A stretch of DNA of 64,000 bases from Cryptomeria japonica (lineage: Eukaryota > Streptophyta > Pinopsida > Cupressales > Cupressaceae): NCBI RefSeq assembly GCF_030272615.1, contig NC_081405.1:469828008-469892007 (forward strand), given 5' to 3'. Each line of letters begins with the position of its first letter. The first letter of the stretch is position 1. Positions 34,928 to 46,099 of the stretch are shown here, piece by piece. The notes beneath the pieces are model-generated. The model had not been told where the DNA came from and did no database searches. It saw only the letters and a list, made by a program, of their open reading frames with translations. Made by a program: the position numbers and the translations under genes.

Positions 34928-35730
34928 TGTTGGCATATGCACACTCCAATGAGACATTGTAGGTGACTGAAGGTTTTGTCATTGATGGCAACCTTACAAT
35001 CCTATGGCACCGACAAGGCATTTCACCGACAAGATAGTTCACTGGCATCAACAGATCACACTCTACACCAACACTCAGACCACCAGCACCGGCACAGAGA
35101 AAGGAAACATACCGACACAAAGACCGACAGGATTTTGGATATATTATATTTTGTTTATTATTGTAAAAACTTTGTAAGCCGACTTGGCAAGTTGTAAAAT
35201 GACTCTTATATATAAGATAGATCATTGTAGACATTTAGTAAGTGAAAAGAAAAAAGATATTAGGCAGACCTATTATGCGAAATATAGGTTAAAGGTTTTA
35301 TGTAAAGAATAGAGTAGAAACCAGTACTAGATCTGGCATTATAGATGCTATTGTAAAGCAGTACAAGATATTGGATTTGTATAATCCACATTGTAAGTCA
35401 GTGAGACTTCCCATTGAGCAGTGAGCTCTAGGCAATTGGCCTTCCTGCATGTGCAGGCCCCTCTTGTAAGTAATATTCTCTTATTGGCCAGTAAGTGAAT
35501 ATTGTGGGTCACAAATCCCACCGAGGTTTTTCCCACACCGGGTTTCCTCATTAAATCCTTGTGTCATGGTGTTCTTTTCATGTGGATTCTTTTAATTCTA
35601 TTTATTGCATTATTTCTTGCATACTGGTACACTGTTATAATATGTTCTACATGTTTTAAGTTAAGAAATTCAATTCACCGGTTAGCTACTAATTCACCTC
35701 CCCCTCTCAGTATCTATGGGAATCCTAACA
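34928..35730 (+). repeat. 3' LTR of element B
   Basis: It runs from TGTTGGCATATGCACACTC to GGGAATCCTAACA, 803 bp, and pairs with 29127-29929. Confidence 0.92.
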
Positions 35731-36398
35731 TAGACATCCTTTCCTTCCCTTACCGGTGCATTAGGTACTTATGCTTTGAAAGAAGATTCTACTTTAGGTA
35801 CACTATTGTCAAAGTTATTCAATTCAAAAGTAGTAAGCTTGCCTATCAATGAATCAACTGTAACTTTATCTTCATTGAATGACCCCAATTCTTGGATAGT
35901 AGATACTATAATAGCATAAGTAGGCAATAAGGTTATAAGCATTTTACTTACCACTGTGTCTTCTACTATGGTTCCACCAGCACTTTTGATTCCTCCAACT
36001 ACTTCTTTTATTCTTTGTCTATATTGGGTGATGTTCTCACCTTCCATCATCCTCATGTCATCAAATTTGCCTCTTAGGCTTTCTTCTTTAGCTTTTTGCA
36101 CATGCTCATATCCACGATAAAACAACTTCAAATTTTCCCAAACTTCATAAGTAGTTTCTAGACCATTTACATCAATATATTTAGAATCAGAAAGAGTACT
36201 TACAATGGCTTCCAATGCTTGAACATTCTCAGGGTACTCCTTGAGCTGATCTGTAGTCAGAGTACTAGTAGGAGGTGTGTATTGATTAACCACATGCGGC
36301 TAGAACTGTGGCCCCATACTTTTGATGTAGATCTTCATTATGTCGCTCAAGATTTTGTAGTTATCCTTTGTGAACTTAGGACCCACCTTCTTCATCAT
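35731..36398 (-). pseudogene. C1 gag, N-terminal capsid part
   Basis: A nearly clean frame begins MMKKVGPKFTKDNYKILSDI near 36398, has one stop near 36300, then reads EVWENLKLFYRGYEHVQKAK, GENITQYRQRIKEVV and SKMLITLLPTYAIIVSTIQE to 35731. This is the UBN2-type gag of plant Copia elements (W-x-x-L, then L-L-x-x-L-P). The frame is cut by B and D and resumes at 26510, where removing both insertions gives a continuous reading through EGKDVYHNHEYR. Confidence 0.85.
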
Positions 36399-36448
36399 CT
36401 TGGATCTTTATCTCAAGTAGTTAAGCTTCTGCACAAAGAGGACCTAGT

Positions 36449-36461
36449 GCTCTGATACCAA
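36449..36461 (-). other. Primer binding site of C1
   Basis: On the minus strand TTGGTATCAGAGC starts one base after the 5' LTR. It is an exact tRNA-Met type PBS and fixes the element's orientation. Confidence 0.85.
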
Positions 36462-36462
36462 T

Positions 36463-37863
36463 TGTAATTATTAGGATCTAATTATTATTGGGGGGGGGGG
36501 GGGCTTAATCAATAACAAAACAAATCTACAACACTTCACAAAATTGTACTGGTAACTACTCAAACAATGTGATAAGCTGACTTAACAAACCATTCACTCA
36601 AGTGTTCATCAATATGCAAACAAAGTAAAGATATCAAATGCACAAATCAACAATGCATCCACCACATGAACACACAAATTTTTGACATGGAAAACAAATT
36701 GAGAAAACCATGGTGGGAATTAGCACCCACAATATATTTGCACTCTTTTGGAATGCCCCTGGTTAAGTTCATAGCCCGGTTAAGAGCAGATCCTATTAGG
36801 AGTCACCTGGTTAAGGGATTTTGCCTCAGCCCTGTTAGGAGCTCTACCCTGTTAAGGGATTTCAAACTGTTGTAACTGTTAGGGAACAACATGGCAAATG
36901 ATTTGATTACAACACTTCCTTGCTTTCTAGTACAAATATTTTTCAGCACAACTCTTCTAGAAACATGCAGACACTTCAAACTAGTTCGGTAATACCTTCT
37001 TCTCAAACTACAGACACAAAATATCTTCTCCAATTAGGCCTAAATACAATTTTCAGTTAGGGTGGCTATAAACCCTAATTACATCGACAAGATACAATGA
37101 ATTTTCATTTGGAATTGCAAAACACTCCACCAAAATACATTACAAATCATTGCAACAAATTTCTAGATGATTTCTGTCATTCAATGATCACCAAACATCA
37201 ATTTGATAAGTAATCAAACCCTTGTTTCATTCTTCTAAGCACTTCATTGTTTCCCAAGAAATTCGATCCTTGAATACGCTCAAATACCATCTTACCATTA
37301 CACACAGATTATGAAACATCATCACTAAGTTACTATCAAGATAAGATCCACCGCCAAACCTTAAATCATTACCAGTTAAAGATTTGATACCGGTATTCAT
37401 TCTTCTTCATAGAGTTCATAATAGTCAATTATAAATGTGCTTTTCGGTTCACCAAATTTGATGTGATTTCAATCACAAAATCATGCCAATGTTATGAAAA
37501 TATATTTTGAACCACAACACTTGAATCATCTCCAATCATCTGTACTTGTCACTTGATCATTTCTTTGTTCTTGTTTACCAGTTGATAACAACTTAGCAGT
37601 TTTGATGTCTAACTGATTCCACCACCAGTTAGGCTATACCAGTTGGTCTCGATGACCTAGATGACTAAACAAACATGGTTTCCATCAATGACAACACAAA
37701 TAAAGTCATCAAACATCCTATTACAATTATATCATCATCATCAATCCAACAATCTCCCCTTGACATCATATACCTGATCATATCAACTTTATCGGTCATC
37801 TTAATCATATCAACTTTACTGGTCATCTTCTTATCTTCATCATCTCCATCAGTTATTCCAATA
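36463..37863 (-). repeat. 5' LTR of C1
   Basis: About 1.40 kb. On the plus strand it runs from TGTAATTATTAGGATC to TATTCCAATA (CA end mutated to TA). Near 36490-36503 a run of 14 G replaces the GGGGGGAGGGGG of the other LTR. It is the pair of 14612-17327. Confidence 0.82.
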
Positions 37864-38724
37864 GATTATGTAGATGACCTACTATGTAAATCAATCACTA
37901 GAGACAATCATCTATGTATCATGCATAAGCTATTTATTAGAATGGAAGGGTTCAAGCTTTGTCTAAACCTTAACAAGTGTGTTTTTGGGAATACATCAGG
38001 AAAGCTTAGGTTATATCATTTCTCATCATGGCATTGACGTAGAGGCAACAAAGGTAAAGGCTGTAATGGATATTCCTCTGACTTCAAATCTAACACAACT
38101 GAGAATTTTTGAAGACAAATTGTAGTCTATTCAAAGATTCATAGTACAATTGGTTGAAAAATATCACTCCTTTCAACAATTTCTTCACAAGGGGGTAACT
38201 TTCAAATGGAACGATCAATATCAATAAGGTTTTCAATAGTTAAAATACTACTTATTATCTCCACCAATACATATACCTCCATTTGAAGGAAAACCATTCA
38301 ATTTGTACATCTCAATAATAGAAATAACATTAGGGGCTCTCTTAGCACAACACAATGAAGAAGGAAAAGAGAGAGTGATATACTACATCAGCCAAACTCT
38401 TGTCGGCTATGAATTGAATTATATTACTATTGAAAATGCATGTGTAGTAGTTATATTTGCTACCTAGAACTCTAGACATTTCATGTTGAATCATAAGACA
38501 TTTCTTGGGTGATGATTTGGAGTGAGTTTGATATTCAATATGTGGACCAAAAAGCAAGAAAAGGATGAGTAATAGGATATCAACTCTCAAAATCTCTAGT
38601 CCAAGAAAATCACCCACTATTATTTGAGTTTCCAGATGATTTGATGTTCACTATCACACCTTGTACTAAGTGACAACTCTTCTTTGATGGCTCACACACA
38701 AGGCATGGTGTTTTTCTCTCTTAA
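37864..38724 (+). pseudogene. Y1 gypsy pol: RT active site, RNase H and start of a second RNase H
   Basis: It resumes Y1 after C1: DYVDDLLCKS (the polymerase YVDD motif) then FKLCLNLNKCVFG and ISHHGIDVEATKVKAV. The RT-linked RNase H follows near 38310-38465 (ISITEITLGALLAQHNEEGK, VIYYISQTL, ENACVVVIFAT). Around 38677 a new domain begins QLFFDGSHTRHG, the D-G-S start of the archaeal-type second RNase H that marks Tat-lineage elements in its usual place after RT-RH. The sequence then runs into J2 and no integrase of Y1 is found in the window. Confidence 0.75.
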
Positions 38725-39600
38725 TGGTTCTAATAACTAGAATCTAAGGCCATGACATAGGGATTGGACATCCATACTAAATAGTTATATGATCATGATT
38801 AAAGATCATTTCTCTATCAACTTGGGGAATATACTTGAAACGGGTCAGCAAGGTATATGCACTAAAGTCCTCATTGTAGTCATTCAACTAAGAAGAAAAT
38901 AATTCTAAAAGTAAATAACTAAAATGCTTAAATAGAAACTTCCTTGAATTCAGAAAAATAGGAACTTGGTTCATAACAAGCAGACAAGAAATTACTCTAC
39001 CTACTTTGGCTACAGGAATAGTCACATGATGATTTCTAGTGGTTGTAGAAACAGTCAACTACCAGAATAACAAATTAAATTATGAAGGAAAGTAACTAAT
39101 GAGTACAAAAGGGTGGAATTCTTACAAAGTGGATCCCCTTAGCAAGTCTTCCCAAAACTCAATTATGTACCATGAACTGGAATATTATCTTATTGATCTG
39201 AAAAACATCTGTTACATCATAATATCTTCTAAAACCTGCTCTGCAATAAAACTTAAAACTTAAAATTACAATAGTTGATGTTCACCTCCTTGAGAAGGGA
39301 TATCTGAACTTATTTACAATAAATAAACTCCAACCTAACTTTAACCACTGGAAGGTCCACTCCCATAACATTAGGAGACGCCATTTATTACAACATAGAA
39401 AGAGGATAGAGAGTTACACTCCAACTAGGAAACAATCAAGTTGTTTCAACTATAGAGGAAATCTAGCATAACTATCTCTCCTAGATTTATTCTCCTACAA
39501 ATATAGTTATTAGTAAGACTCCAGTAGAACCCTTTGTTTTTCTCCAGTCTTTCCCATCCATCTTTTTATGCCGCCTCATCAGAAGCATTCCCAAACTACA
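38725..39600. mobile_element. J2: diverged relative of J1
   Basis: It shares with J1 the blocks AGGGATTGGACATCC, CTTGAAACGGG(C/T)CA, TGTGCACTAA-like and a CAAGCAGA(T/C)A(G/A)GAA stretch, in the same order and spacing. A possible left end TGGTTCTAATAAC lies at 38725. The right end cannot be placed. It interrupts the second RNase H of Y1. Confidence 0.45.
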
Positions 39601-40099
39601 AGTAATCTGGGATTGGCCATAAGAGAATTAGCAATTAAAAATGATAGGAAGCTAATTATTCTGATTTGATTAGCCTAGATGTATGTACAATGGTGCTCTT
39701 CTAACAACTACATAGTAATTTTGGACAGAATGTGGTTTTTCCTATTGCAATTCCTCTATTAAATTGTTCCATCTTTGTGCCAAATATCCTATTACTATTT
39801 ATCCTACAATAGAACTCATATGCTCAAAGTTTTAGAATATCTCCATTCTCAAGGCTAAGATTTGAGAATTACATTTAGGTATATATAAAATATTTTGCCA
39901 ATCAAAGTAGAGGCATCTTGGATTTATAGCCTCAGCCCTTAAGGACAGGGGAATGTGAATTTCCTCTTCCCTATATGCTCTAAACTATCATCCCCAATTA
40001 TTTTCATTCTAAATCCAAGATATGAGAGCTCTGATATGAATATAACCAATACATAACAAAGGATTCAAATAATTGTCATTAGGAACTGCATAATTGTAA
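39601..40099. other. Non-coding stretch with nothing recognised
   Basis: A/T-rich sequence without a convincing ORF, repeat border or RNA gene on either strand. It may be the divergent right part of J2. Confidence 0.4.
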
Positions 40100-41389
40100 A
40101 GAAATAACTCACAAAGAAAATTTGTAGTTGTTGCAGGAGAGGACTGATACATTTAATAAAAATCTAAGTGATGAGTTTCAATGGAATGATTTGTCTGAAA
40201 TAATTCTTAACAATTTGAAAGATAAATTGAGATCTTTAAGATGCATGGCATATACTCGGGGTGATGTTCTGCATCCTACAATCTATGGTATCATGGTTTC
40301 TACATTATCCACCTTATTCTGTAATCCAACAATTTCTTTATTTTTCTTCTCAATCTCTTCATCTTTCTGACTAATTTCTTTTCTACAACTTAAGTTTTTC
40401 TTTATTCCATTCTTCCTGTTTTTCTAACATATCCATATATAAATCCAAAGTTACATACATCCATGAGAAATGAGTGGGTCTATGTCTTTCAACATGGGGC
40501 CTTTCTGAACTAATTCTCCTTCTTTTTCCTTTTCCAGTTCTTGCTCAGCCATTTGTTCTAATACAAGAACTAATCCAGCAAGGCCACTCAAGCTTATATT
40601 CTCTTGAAGTTGTTCTTGAGATAAATCTCTCATTTCCTTGTTTTGTGCCACCTCTTCTTCTCTTTCTTCTGCACTAGGGCTAGAGTACTCAGACCCTGAA
40701 GAGTCAATTTGAATATTTATTCTAGGCTCACTATGTCAAATTTTCCTAGGTTTCCCTTTGAGCCCATGGCTTATTTGTTGTGATGTCTTCTCGCCTATTT
40801 TGGAGGGTTTGGAATGTTTAGGCATCTTGACAGTTGTACAAGATTGACTAGTGGTATTAGGAGACTTTCCCTCTTCATTTTTTTTTCTAGGGCTCAGGGT
40901 TTCCTTTTCTATTTTCTATTTTTGTGTCCCTTTTCTTTGCCTTACCTTTCTCCTTTTGGATAGAAACCCTAGTCCTTTTTGGAGTTTCAATTTAAATATT
41001 GACATTGGGGTCTTACTTGTATAACTAGATGAAGGTTCTAAAATAGGAGAGTCTCTAGAAGAGGCAACCCTTGATGTTGAAACTCCTAGGGTTGAATTAA
41101 TAGTTTCCTATGTTGCCCTAGCCCTTGATTTTGAAGATTGATCCCTACTTCTAGCATTTGTTACCTTAAATTTTATTATTGCCATGAATTTATCTAAGAT
41201 CATTTGAGAGACATCTTGTAAAGACCTTTCTACAAGCAATTTAATCAAACAATGATGAGAGATAGAGTTTGACCTACCTGTTTGAGTTTTAGCTGCCATG
41301 ATTGAGAGTAAATTGTACAAAACATTTGGTACATTCATTCTTAGACTATGTCTCATGCGGCTTAGCAGTTTGAAACCAACAATCTCCAA
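40100..41389 (-). pseudogene. Unknown minus-strand ORF fragment, highly charged
   Basis: Not recognised. Minus-strand reading from 41389: RMRHSLRMNVPNVLYNLLSI, MAAKTQTGRSNSISHHCLIK, LLVERSLQDVSQMI, then a basic Ser/Lys-rich linker (SKSRARAT, KLKLQKGLGFLSKRRKVRQR), then QNKEMRDLSQEQLQENISLS and EQMAEQELEKEKEGELVQKG, fading near 40100. Stops are mostly TAG where Gln or Trp would suit. The NVLYNLLSI...SHHCLIKLLVE block has the feel of the plant-transposon protein domains found in gypsy-associated ORFs, but I cannot name it with confidence. It directly follows unit R1 on the same strand, so the two may belong to one element. Confidence 0.45.
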
Positions 41390-44331
41390 AAAAAGAGATC
41401 ATAACCACAACAACGTTCTTGGGTTATGGGAATTTCTCTCAACCGTTCACCTTTTTTTTTTTCCTAAACAAAGCAATCTTGTTGATACTGTTGATTATGA
41501 GTTTTAGTTCTGACACATATGTAACATATTGATCTATTGAATGTTGACGTTTTCCCTAGTAGAGTTTCCAAAAATTTGTTAGTGAACAGATTTTGTCTTT
41601 CTTTAAATTGAATTGATTCTAAGCTTTGTTACCCCTTTGAAAGACAAAAGTTCAACTAAACAATTGGGTAAGTGTGACATACATCACTTCCCTCTAAATT
41701 TTAGATAGGGACAACTCCCTCTATGAGTTATTCAGGGAATAATCTAACTAAATAAACTTATATGCTTTTAACTTGAAAGCATGTAAGGCTGCCTACTTCA
41801 TTCTTTGATGAGAGGCCAAGCAATATATAAAATATTTCAAGAAAATTTTATACGAAGCGCTTCACCACGAATATCAGAAGAAATCAAAGCAAAGTTTAAT
41901 AACACTGATTTCAATACTTCTTAAAATTAAACAAGAGAAATAAAGTCTCTTTTCAACTAAAAATATTTCCAGACAACACAGAAAGAAGCGCCAGATTGAT
42001 AACAACATCCATCATCAGAAAGGTAATCACAAACATTTTGATTAGTTTAATATTTACAAAGAAATACCACTCCACGGATTCAAACTCAAAGATTTTTTAC
42101 CTGAAAATGCATATGATCTTTATATATGTATTTCATGCAACAAAGACATAACAATACATGCATAGGTTCTTTCCATGTTCGGATTCTGAAAAACTTGATC
42201 ACTTCCTTCTGACCAAAAATAAATTTCTCAAAATCTTAGTATTTTTCTAACCCCTTTCTCTATCTATCTTTTTCTAATTTATAGTAGTCTTTAAAGAACA
42301 AAGGAGGTCTCCCGCAAAACTTGACCTCCTCTGAAGCAGTTATAAAAACCAACAGAGTATTTAGCAGACAGATGTCCCGAAGTCATTGCAAGATTACAGA
42401 AACCATATAAAATAAAAACAAAGCATTAGCATCATGCTATGCCTCTTCTCCATCATCATCCTATCCTCCACTTTTCTGGGCATCGTGGGCGGTTGCAAGC
42501 TACTGAATTATAGACTGACTCAGATTTTTATTGGCATTGATCTTTGCTTTTGCAGCTTCCTTGTCCCACTTGTGTTTCACCATTTTCTTGACATTCGTAG
42601 GTAACTGATTGTTATCAATGAACGTCATGGACTCTATTCGGGTGATTTGTGTTATATCTTCGGGAGTAAAGTTGCCTTTGGCCTTAAGTTTCTCCATGTG
42701 CAGTGTAAATGCCTTTACCGCCTCCTATGTGTTTAGCCCAGAAAGTCCCAGTTGCCAATCATGGTCTGGGTTAACCACTTTATTGTCATTGACCAAGCTA
42801 CACTTAAGTTCTTGAAGCTCATAAATAGAGGCCCTGGCATCAGAAATCACAAACTTGAATGTCATTACCCACCATGCTATAGTTTTCTTTAATACAAAAA
42901 TTTGGCACTCATCTGTTACCAATTTAATTGAATTTTCTACTAAAAACTTTGTAGCTCCATATTCCTCTATCTTGGTGAGCTTTGGTAATACATTTTCCCA
43001 TTTGTGCCCTTTTTTATCCCATGGCACAATCTAATTCTAAATCTCCGTAGTGAGGTTTTGCATTTCATTGCATAGCTTCCTGGAGTTTGTAATATATTTT
43101 TCACCATCTCTAATCACTCCTTCAATCCATTTCTCTATGGCCCCTGCGATGCTCTTAGCTCACTGAACTTGATTCATCAGTTTCTTGTTCTCTGGTGAAG
43201 TAGGGTCAAAAGTTTCTTAAGCATGTGATATGGGAAGTGCTCCAAAACAACCTATGTTATCAATGAATTGAGCTAGAATCTTGATATGTCATTTCAGTTC
43301 TCTTTTCTCTTGTCCATCTTTTTTTGACCTGGTGAGCATCTTCTTAGCTGACACTTGGAAAAGGTGATTATCAAAGTATTTGCTCATGTTCTCAAGATCC
43401 ACTTAGGTGACCTCAAAATCCTCTACATTTACTTCCTTATTCTCATCTTTGGGCTTATAGGAATTAATTTCGACAACCCACCTCCTAGTCTTTTCATCAG
43501 CATCCAATTTGATAATTGTTTTGAACTTCTTCTATTTGGGACCCTTCTCCATGTATTTAACCACCATGTCTTGAATTGGGATGGGCACTAGGATGAATCT
43601 TTGTTTCTTCCTTACTGAAGTGGTTAGCCATTTGGGAGTTATACTTGAACTAGCTGTTCCTCCAGTTGCTTTAGGTGGGGGTGTCATGCTTATAGTGATT
43701 GCATGAGAATCGATGGTGTTGACAATGTCAGTGTCAAGGTCCTCAACCTCAAAAATATGAGTATCAAGGATTTTATCTTTTACCTTTGTGTCTTTGACCT
43801 AGTCCAATTTTCCTCTGTGCAACACTACGTGATCTTGTATATCGAGGGGCAAGAAAGTTCAAGGTAGGATTAGGCTCGTGCTCGATGTGAGATGACTTCT
43901 TATTTTTACCTTATAGCAAATAAAGTGATAAGAGCTCATTTAGTGCATTAATTTCAGCTGTTAACTCAAATGTGCCGAGCATTGGGATTTCACATCACAC
44001 GTGTGCATTGAATGCATGGTGACATTTTTGGGGTAACCACTAATTCCCAAAAATGATTACTTGCCTTTAAAAATTGGCCAGTTGACGTCACTCAAGATAT
44101 GGTTCAATCTTCATCCTACTTAGCAATAAATGCACCATCATGTCATTTATTCCATGGGACCCACCTGATTTGAACATGCATGAACAATTTGAACTGACTT
44201 CATGAGGGTTCAAGTAGTTCAAAACGTACACTGTGCCCTAGAAATTTTACTTTGAAAAGATTAACTTTGTTAACTGCTGCTGGCCTTTTAAACTTTACCA
44301 AACATGCTGAACATCACTGAACTATTTGAAC
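41381..44331 (-). repeat. Unit R, copy 1
   Basis: About 2.95 kb, repeated on the same strand at 51713-56131 with high identity (by eye around 95%) once S2 is removed there. Contents in minus order: a region with several (A)GTTCAAA-type motifs, an ORF (43885-42437), a short hairpin (arms AGGAGGTC and GACCTCCT at 42302-42309 and 42323-42330), TATA-like sequences near 42285 and 42118, and non-coding sequence to TTTTTTTGGAGATTGTTGG. Together with copy 2 it brackets gypsy G in the manner of LTRs. Confidence 0.75.
42437..43885 (-). pseudogene. R1 ORF, about 480 codons, function unknown
   Basis: Reading from about 43885 it opens with NFLAPRYTRS, then a frameshifted middle (MTPPPKATGGT, IPIQDMVVKYMEKGP), MPWDKKGHKWENVLPKLTKI, TKFLVENSIKLVTDECQIFV, ASIYELQELKCSLVN, KLKAKGNFTPEDITQITRIE and a C-terminus NANKNLSQSIIQ.LATAHDA ending in an acidic DDDGEEA and TAG at 42437. 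No ATG is evident at the start. The N-terminal YTRS motif also occurs in the gag of G (SHSYTRSQRREG). No enzyme motif is seen. The copy in R2 has a cleaner first 165 codons. Could be a gag-like or accessory protein. Confidence 0.55.
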
Positions 44332-44849
44332 TAGGTTCAAATGGTTCACAGTCTAGAGAAAGAGTATGTAAAACATCATCCACGACCATGAAAATAAAAC
44401 TGCTGCAAAACACTTGAGTGAATGTTAGCCTAAAAACTTTTTAGACAACTTAGAACCTACAGTACCTAAATGAACATTATGAACTCTTTTCAAAATGGTT
44501 CAAAGGATTCATGAGGTTCAAACAGATCATTGAAACTTAACACTTTGGATTAAGAAACAATTTACAAACGAATTAAGGATTGAACCAAGGAATTTCTAAA
44601 AAGATAAGGACTCAAATAAAATTTTATAAGGCGACTTACTCTTATTATGAGGGATGAATGATAGTATAACATTGGCTCTGACTGGGGATTGTATTTTTTG
44701 AAAAATGCAAAGAACTCTAAATCTCTAGTTTTGCACAGCAAAAATAGAAAGGGGGCAAAAAGAACACCTACCAAAAAGACATGAAACAAAGAACTAACCT
44801 ACTATGTACAAGAACTCTTGATCGTAGATTTCAAATTTTATAGAGCTTG
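44332..44849 (-). other. Region between G integrase and unit R1
   Basis: About 500 bp without ORF. It contains more GGTTCAAA/GTTCAAAC motifs (for example near 44337, 44500 and 44517) like those inside the edge of R1. No clear polypurine tract is seen, so the start of a G 3' LTR cannot be placed. In R2 the equivalent stretch was displaced by element I. Confidence 0.4.
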
Positions 44850-46061
44850 AGATCCTACCGATTATAGGTATAGGGCATAAACTGTTCCATCAGAATAATT
44901 CAATCTGAATGCATTCAGTCCCACTACTTCATGGATCTTGAGCGAACCTTTCTACAATGAATCAAATTTTCCATGGGCATCTTTTGGTTCCCTTCTCTTG
45001 TCCCACAACAGTACTTCATCTCCTTTTAGGAAACATCTTGGTCGAGCTCTCATATCAAAGATTTTCTTCACCCTATTTTGATGTTCAATAATTCTATCCA
45101 CTAACATCTCTCTTTCCTCTTCCAACTTCATCAAATACATGACTCTCTTCTCCAAAGCATTTTGGAAGGAGTCCTCAATTACGGTTTGAAGTCTCGTCAC
45201 TGCCAATTCTAGAGGTAAAGAAACCTTCACGCCAATCCCATACACCAGTTCATAAGGTGCCATTCCAATTGCTCTTCTATGAGTAATTATATCCACCCAT
45301 AAGGCTTCATATATCTTTTTATGCTAGTTCCGGGCATTATCATCAACTAACTTCTTCATGATGGCTACCAGGTTCTTGTTGCTTGATTCTACTAACCCAT
45401 TACCTTGTGAAAAGTAATCGAAGGAATGTGTAAGAGAAATTTGATGTTCATAACAGAACATAGTCAATTCTTCAGAGGAGAAATATGATGCATTATCTGC
45501 GACAATCTTCTGAGGGACCCCAAAATGGACTAAAATGCAATCTTTGAGAAAATGACATACTACCTCTGAGTTCGCTTTCTTAGTGGGGACAACCTCCACC
45601 CACTTAGTAAAATAATCTATTGTTGTCAGAATATACATATGACCAACATTGGAATGAGGATTTATCAGACCAATGAAATCAATACCCCATTGTTTGAAGG
45701 GTTCATCCACTACCACAGGCCTTAAAGGTAGAGAAGCTAAATGTGGTTTTCCAGAAAAGAGTTGACATTTTTCACATCCCTTGACATAAGTATATGCATC
45801 ACGAAACATACCAAGCCAATAAAAGCAATTTCTTATAATCTTAAAAGTGGTTACTGAGGATGAGAAATGTCCACCACAGGCTTCATCATGATAAACTTCT
45901 AGAAGCTTTTGTTGTTGAGGCTTATCTACACACCTCAAATAGGTACCATCCAAGCCCTTTTTGTACAAAACATCTTGCCAAATAACATACTTAGCTGCTT
46001 TCAATTTGAGATTCCTTTGTTCTTTAGTTGACAAATGACTTGAGCAACTACCATAGGTCAA
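44850..46061 (-). pseudogene. G integrase
   Basis: From 46061: zinc-binding H2C2 (VYHDEACGGHFSSSVTTFKI, CFYWLGMFRDAY, VKGCEKCQLFSGK), then the catalytic core QWGIDFIGLI (first Asp), YFTKWVEVVPTKKA, QKIVADNASYFSSEE (second Asp), QGNGLVESSNKNL (Glu). A stop at about 45321 separates a second part, 45296-44952, with GMAPYELVYG and the C-terminal MRARPRCFLKGDEVLLWDKR, followed by KIHEVVGLNAFRLNYSDGT to about 44850. All three catalytic residues are present, but stops interrupt it. Confidence 0.88.
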
Positions 46062-46099
46062 ATAATAAGCTACATCAGAAAACCATGTATCTTACAACC

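Larger units (their letters stand above)
29127..35730 (+). mobile_element. Element B: pol-less Sirevirus-like LTR retrotransposon
   Basis: Two LTRs of exactly 803 bp (29127-29929 and 34928-35730) differ only lightly, making it among the youngest insertions here. A PBS follows the first LTR and several polypurine tracts precede the second. Target copies tatac and tagac match 4 of 5. The interior has a gag of one frame (29962-31158) and one very long second ORF (31466-34736). No PR, INT, RT or RH motif exists. Same plan as element A with strong overall divergence, so the two belong to one family of non-autonomous elements. It landed three bases from the edge of D inside the gag of C1. Confidence 0.9.
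14612..37863 (-). mobile_element. C1: Sirevirus-like Copia element, full length but split by four insertions
   Basis: The 3' LTR lies at 14612-17327 and the 5' LTR at 36463-37863. An exact target duplication gatta flanks it (14607-14611 and 37864-37868), and its removal rebuilds the RT motif of Y1. On the minus strand the order is PBS, gag, protease, integrase, RT, RNase H, polypurine tract, which is Copia order. RT text such as FRNKLNEDGEVIRKNA and EDYGETFALVARLEGVR, plus the AAAAGGGGGAGAT tract, fits Sireviruses. Insertions inside it are J1, K, D and B. Without them C1 would be about 9.3 kb. The stretch 17346-17620 is untranslated 3' sequence with nothing recognisable. Confidence 0.85.

Noticed and set aside
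14643-36503. G-runs (14643 and 36490-36503) as G-quadruplex elements
   Set aside because: They are the complement of the C-run that ends all these LTRs; a single homopolymer does not form four separate tracts.
42302-42330. Hairpin AGGAGGTC/GACCTCCT in R1 as a transcription terminator
   Set aside because: Plant nuclear genes do not use such terminators, and the hairpin is lost in R2; kept only as a note in R1.
41381-44331. Unit R as a Helitron (TC near the left edge, CTAG at the right edge)
   Set aside because: No GC-rich hairpin before the CTAG, no following T, and both copies share bases beyond the left edge.
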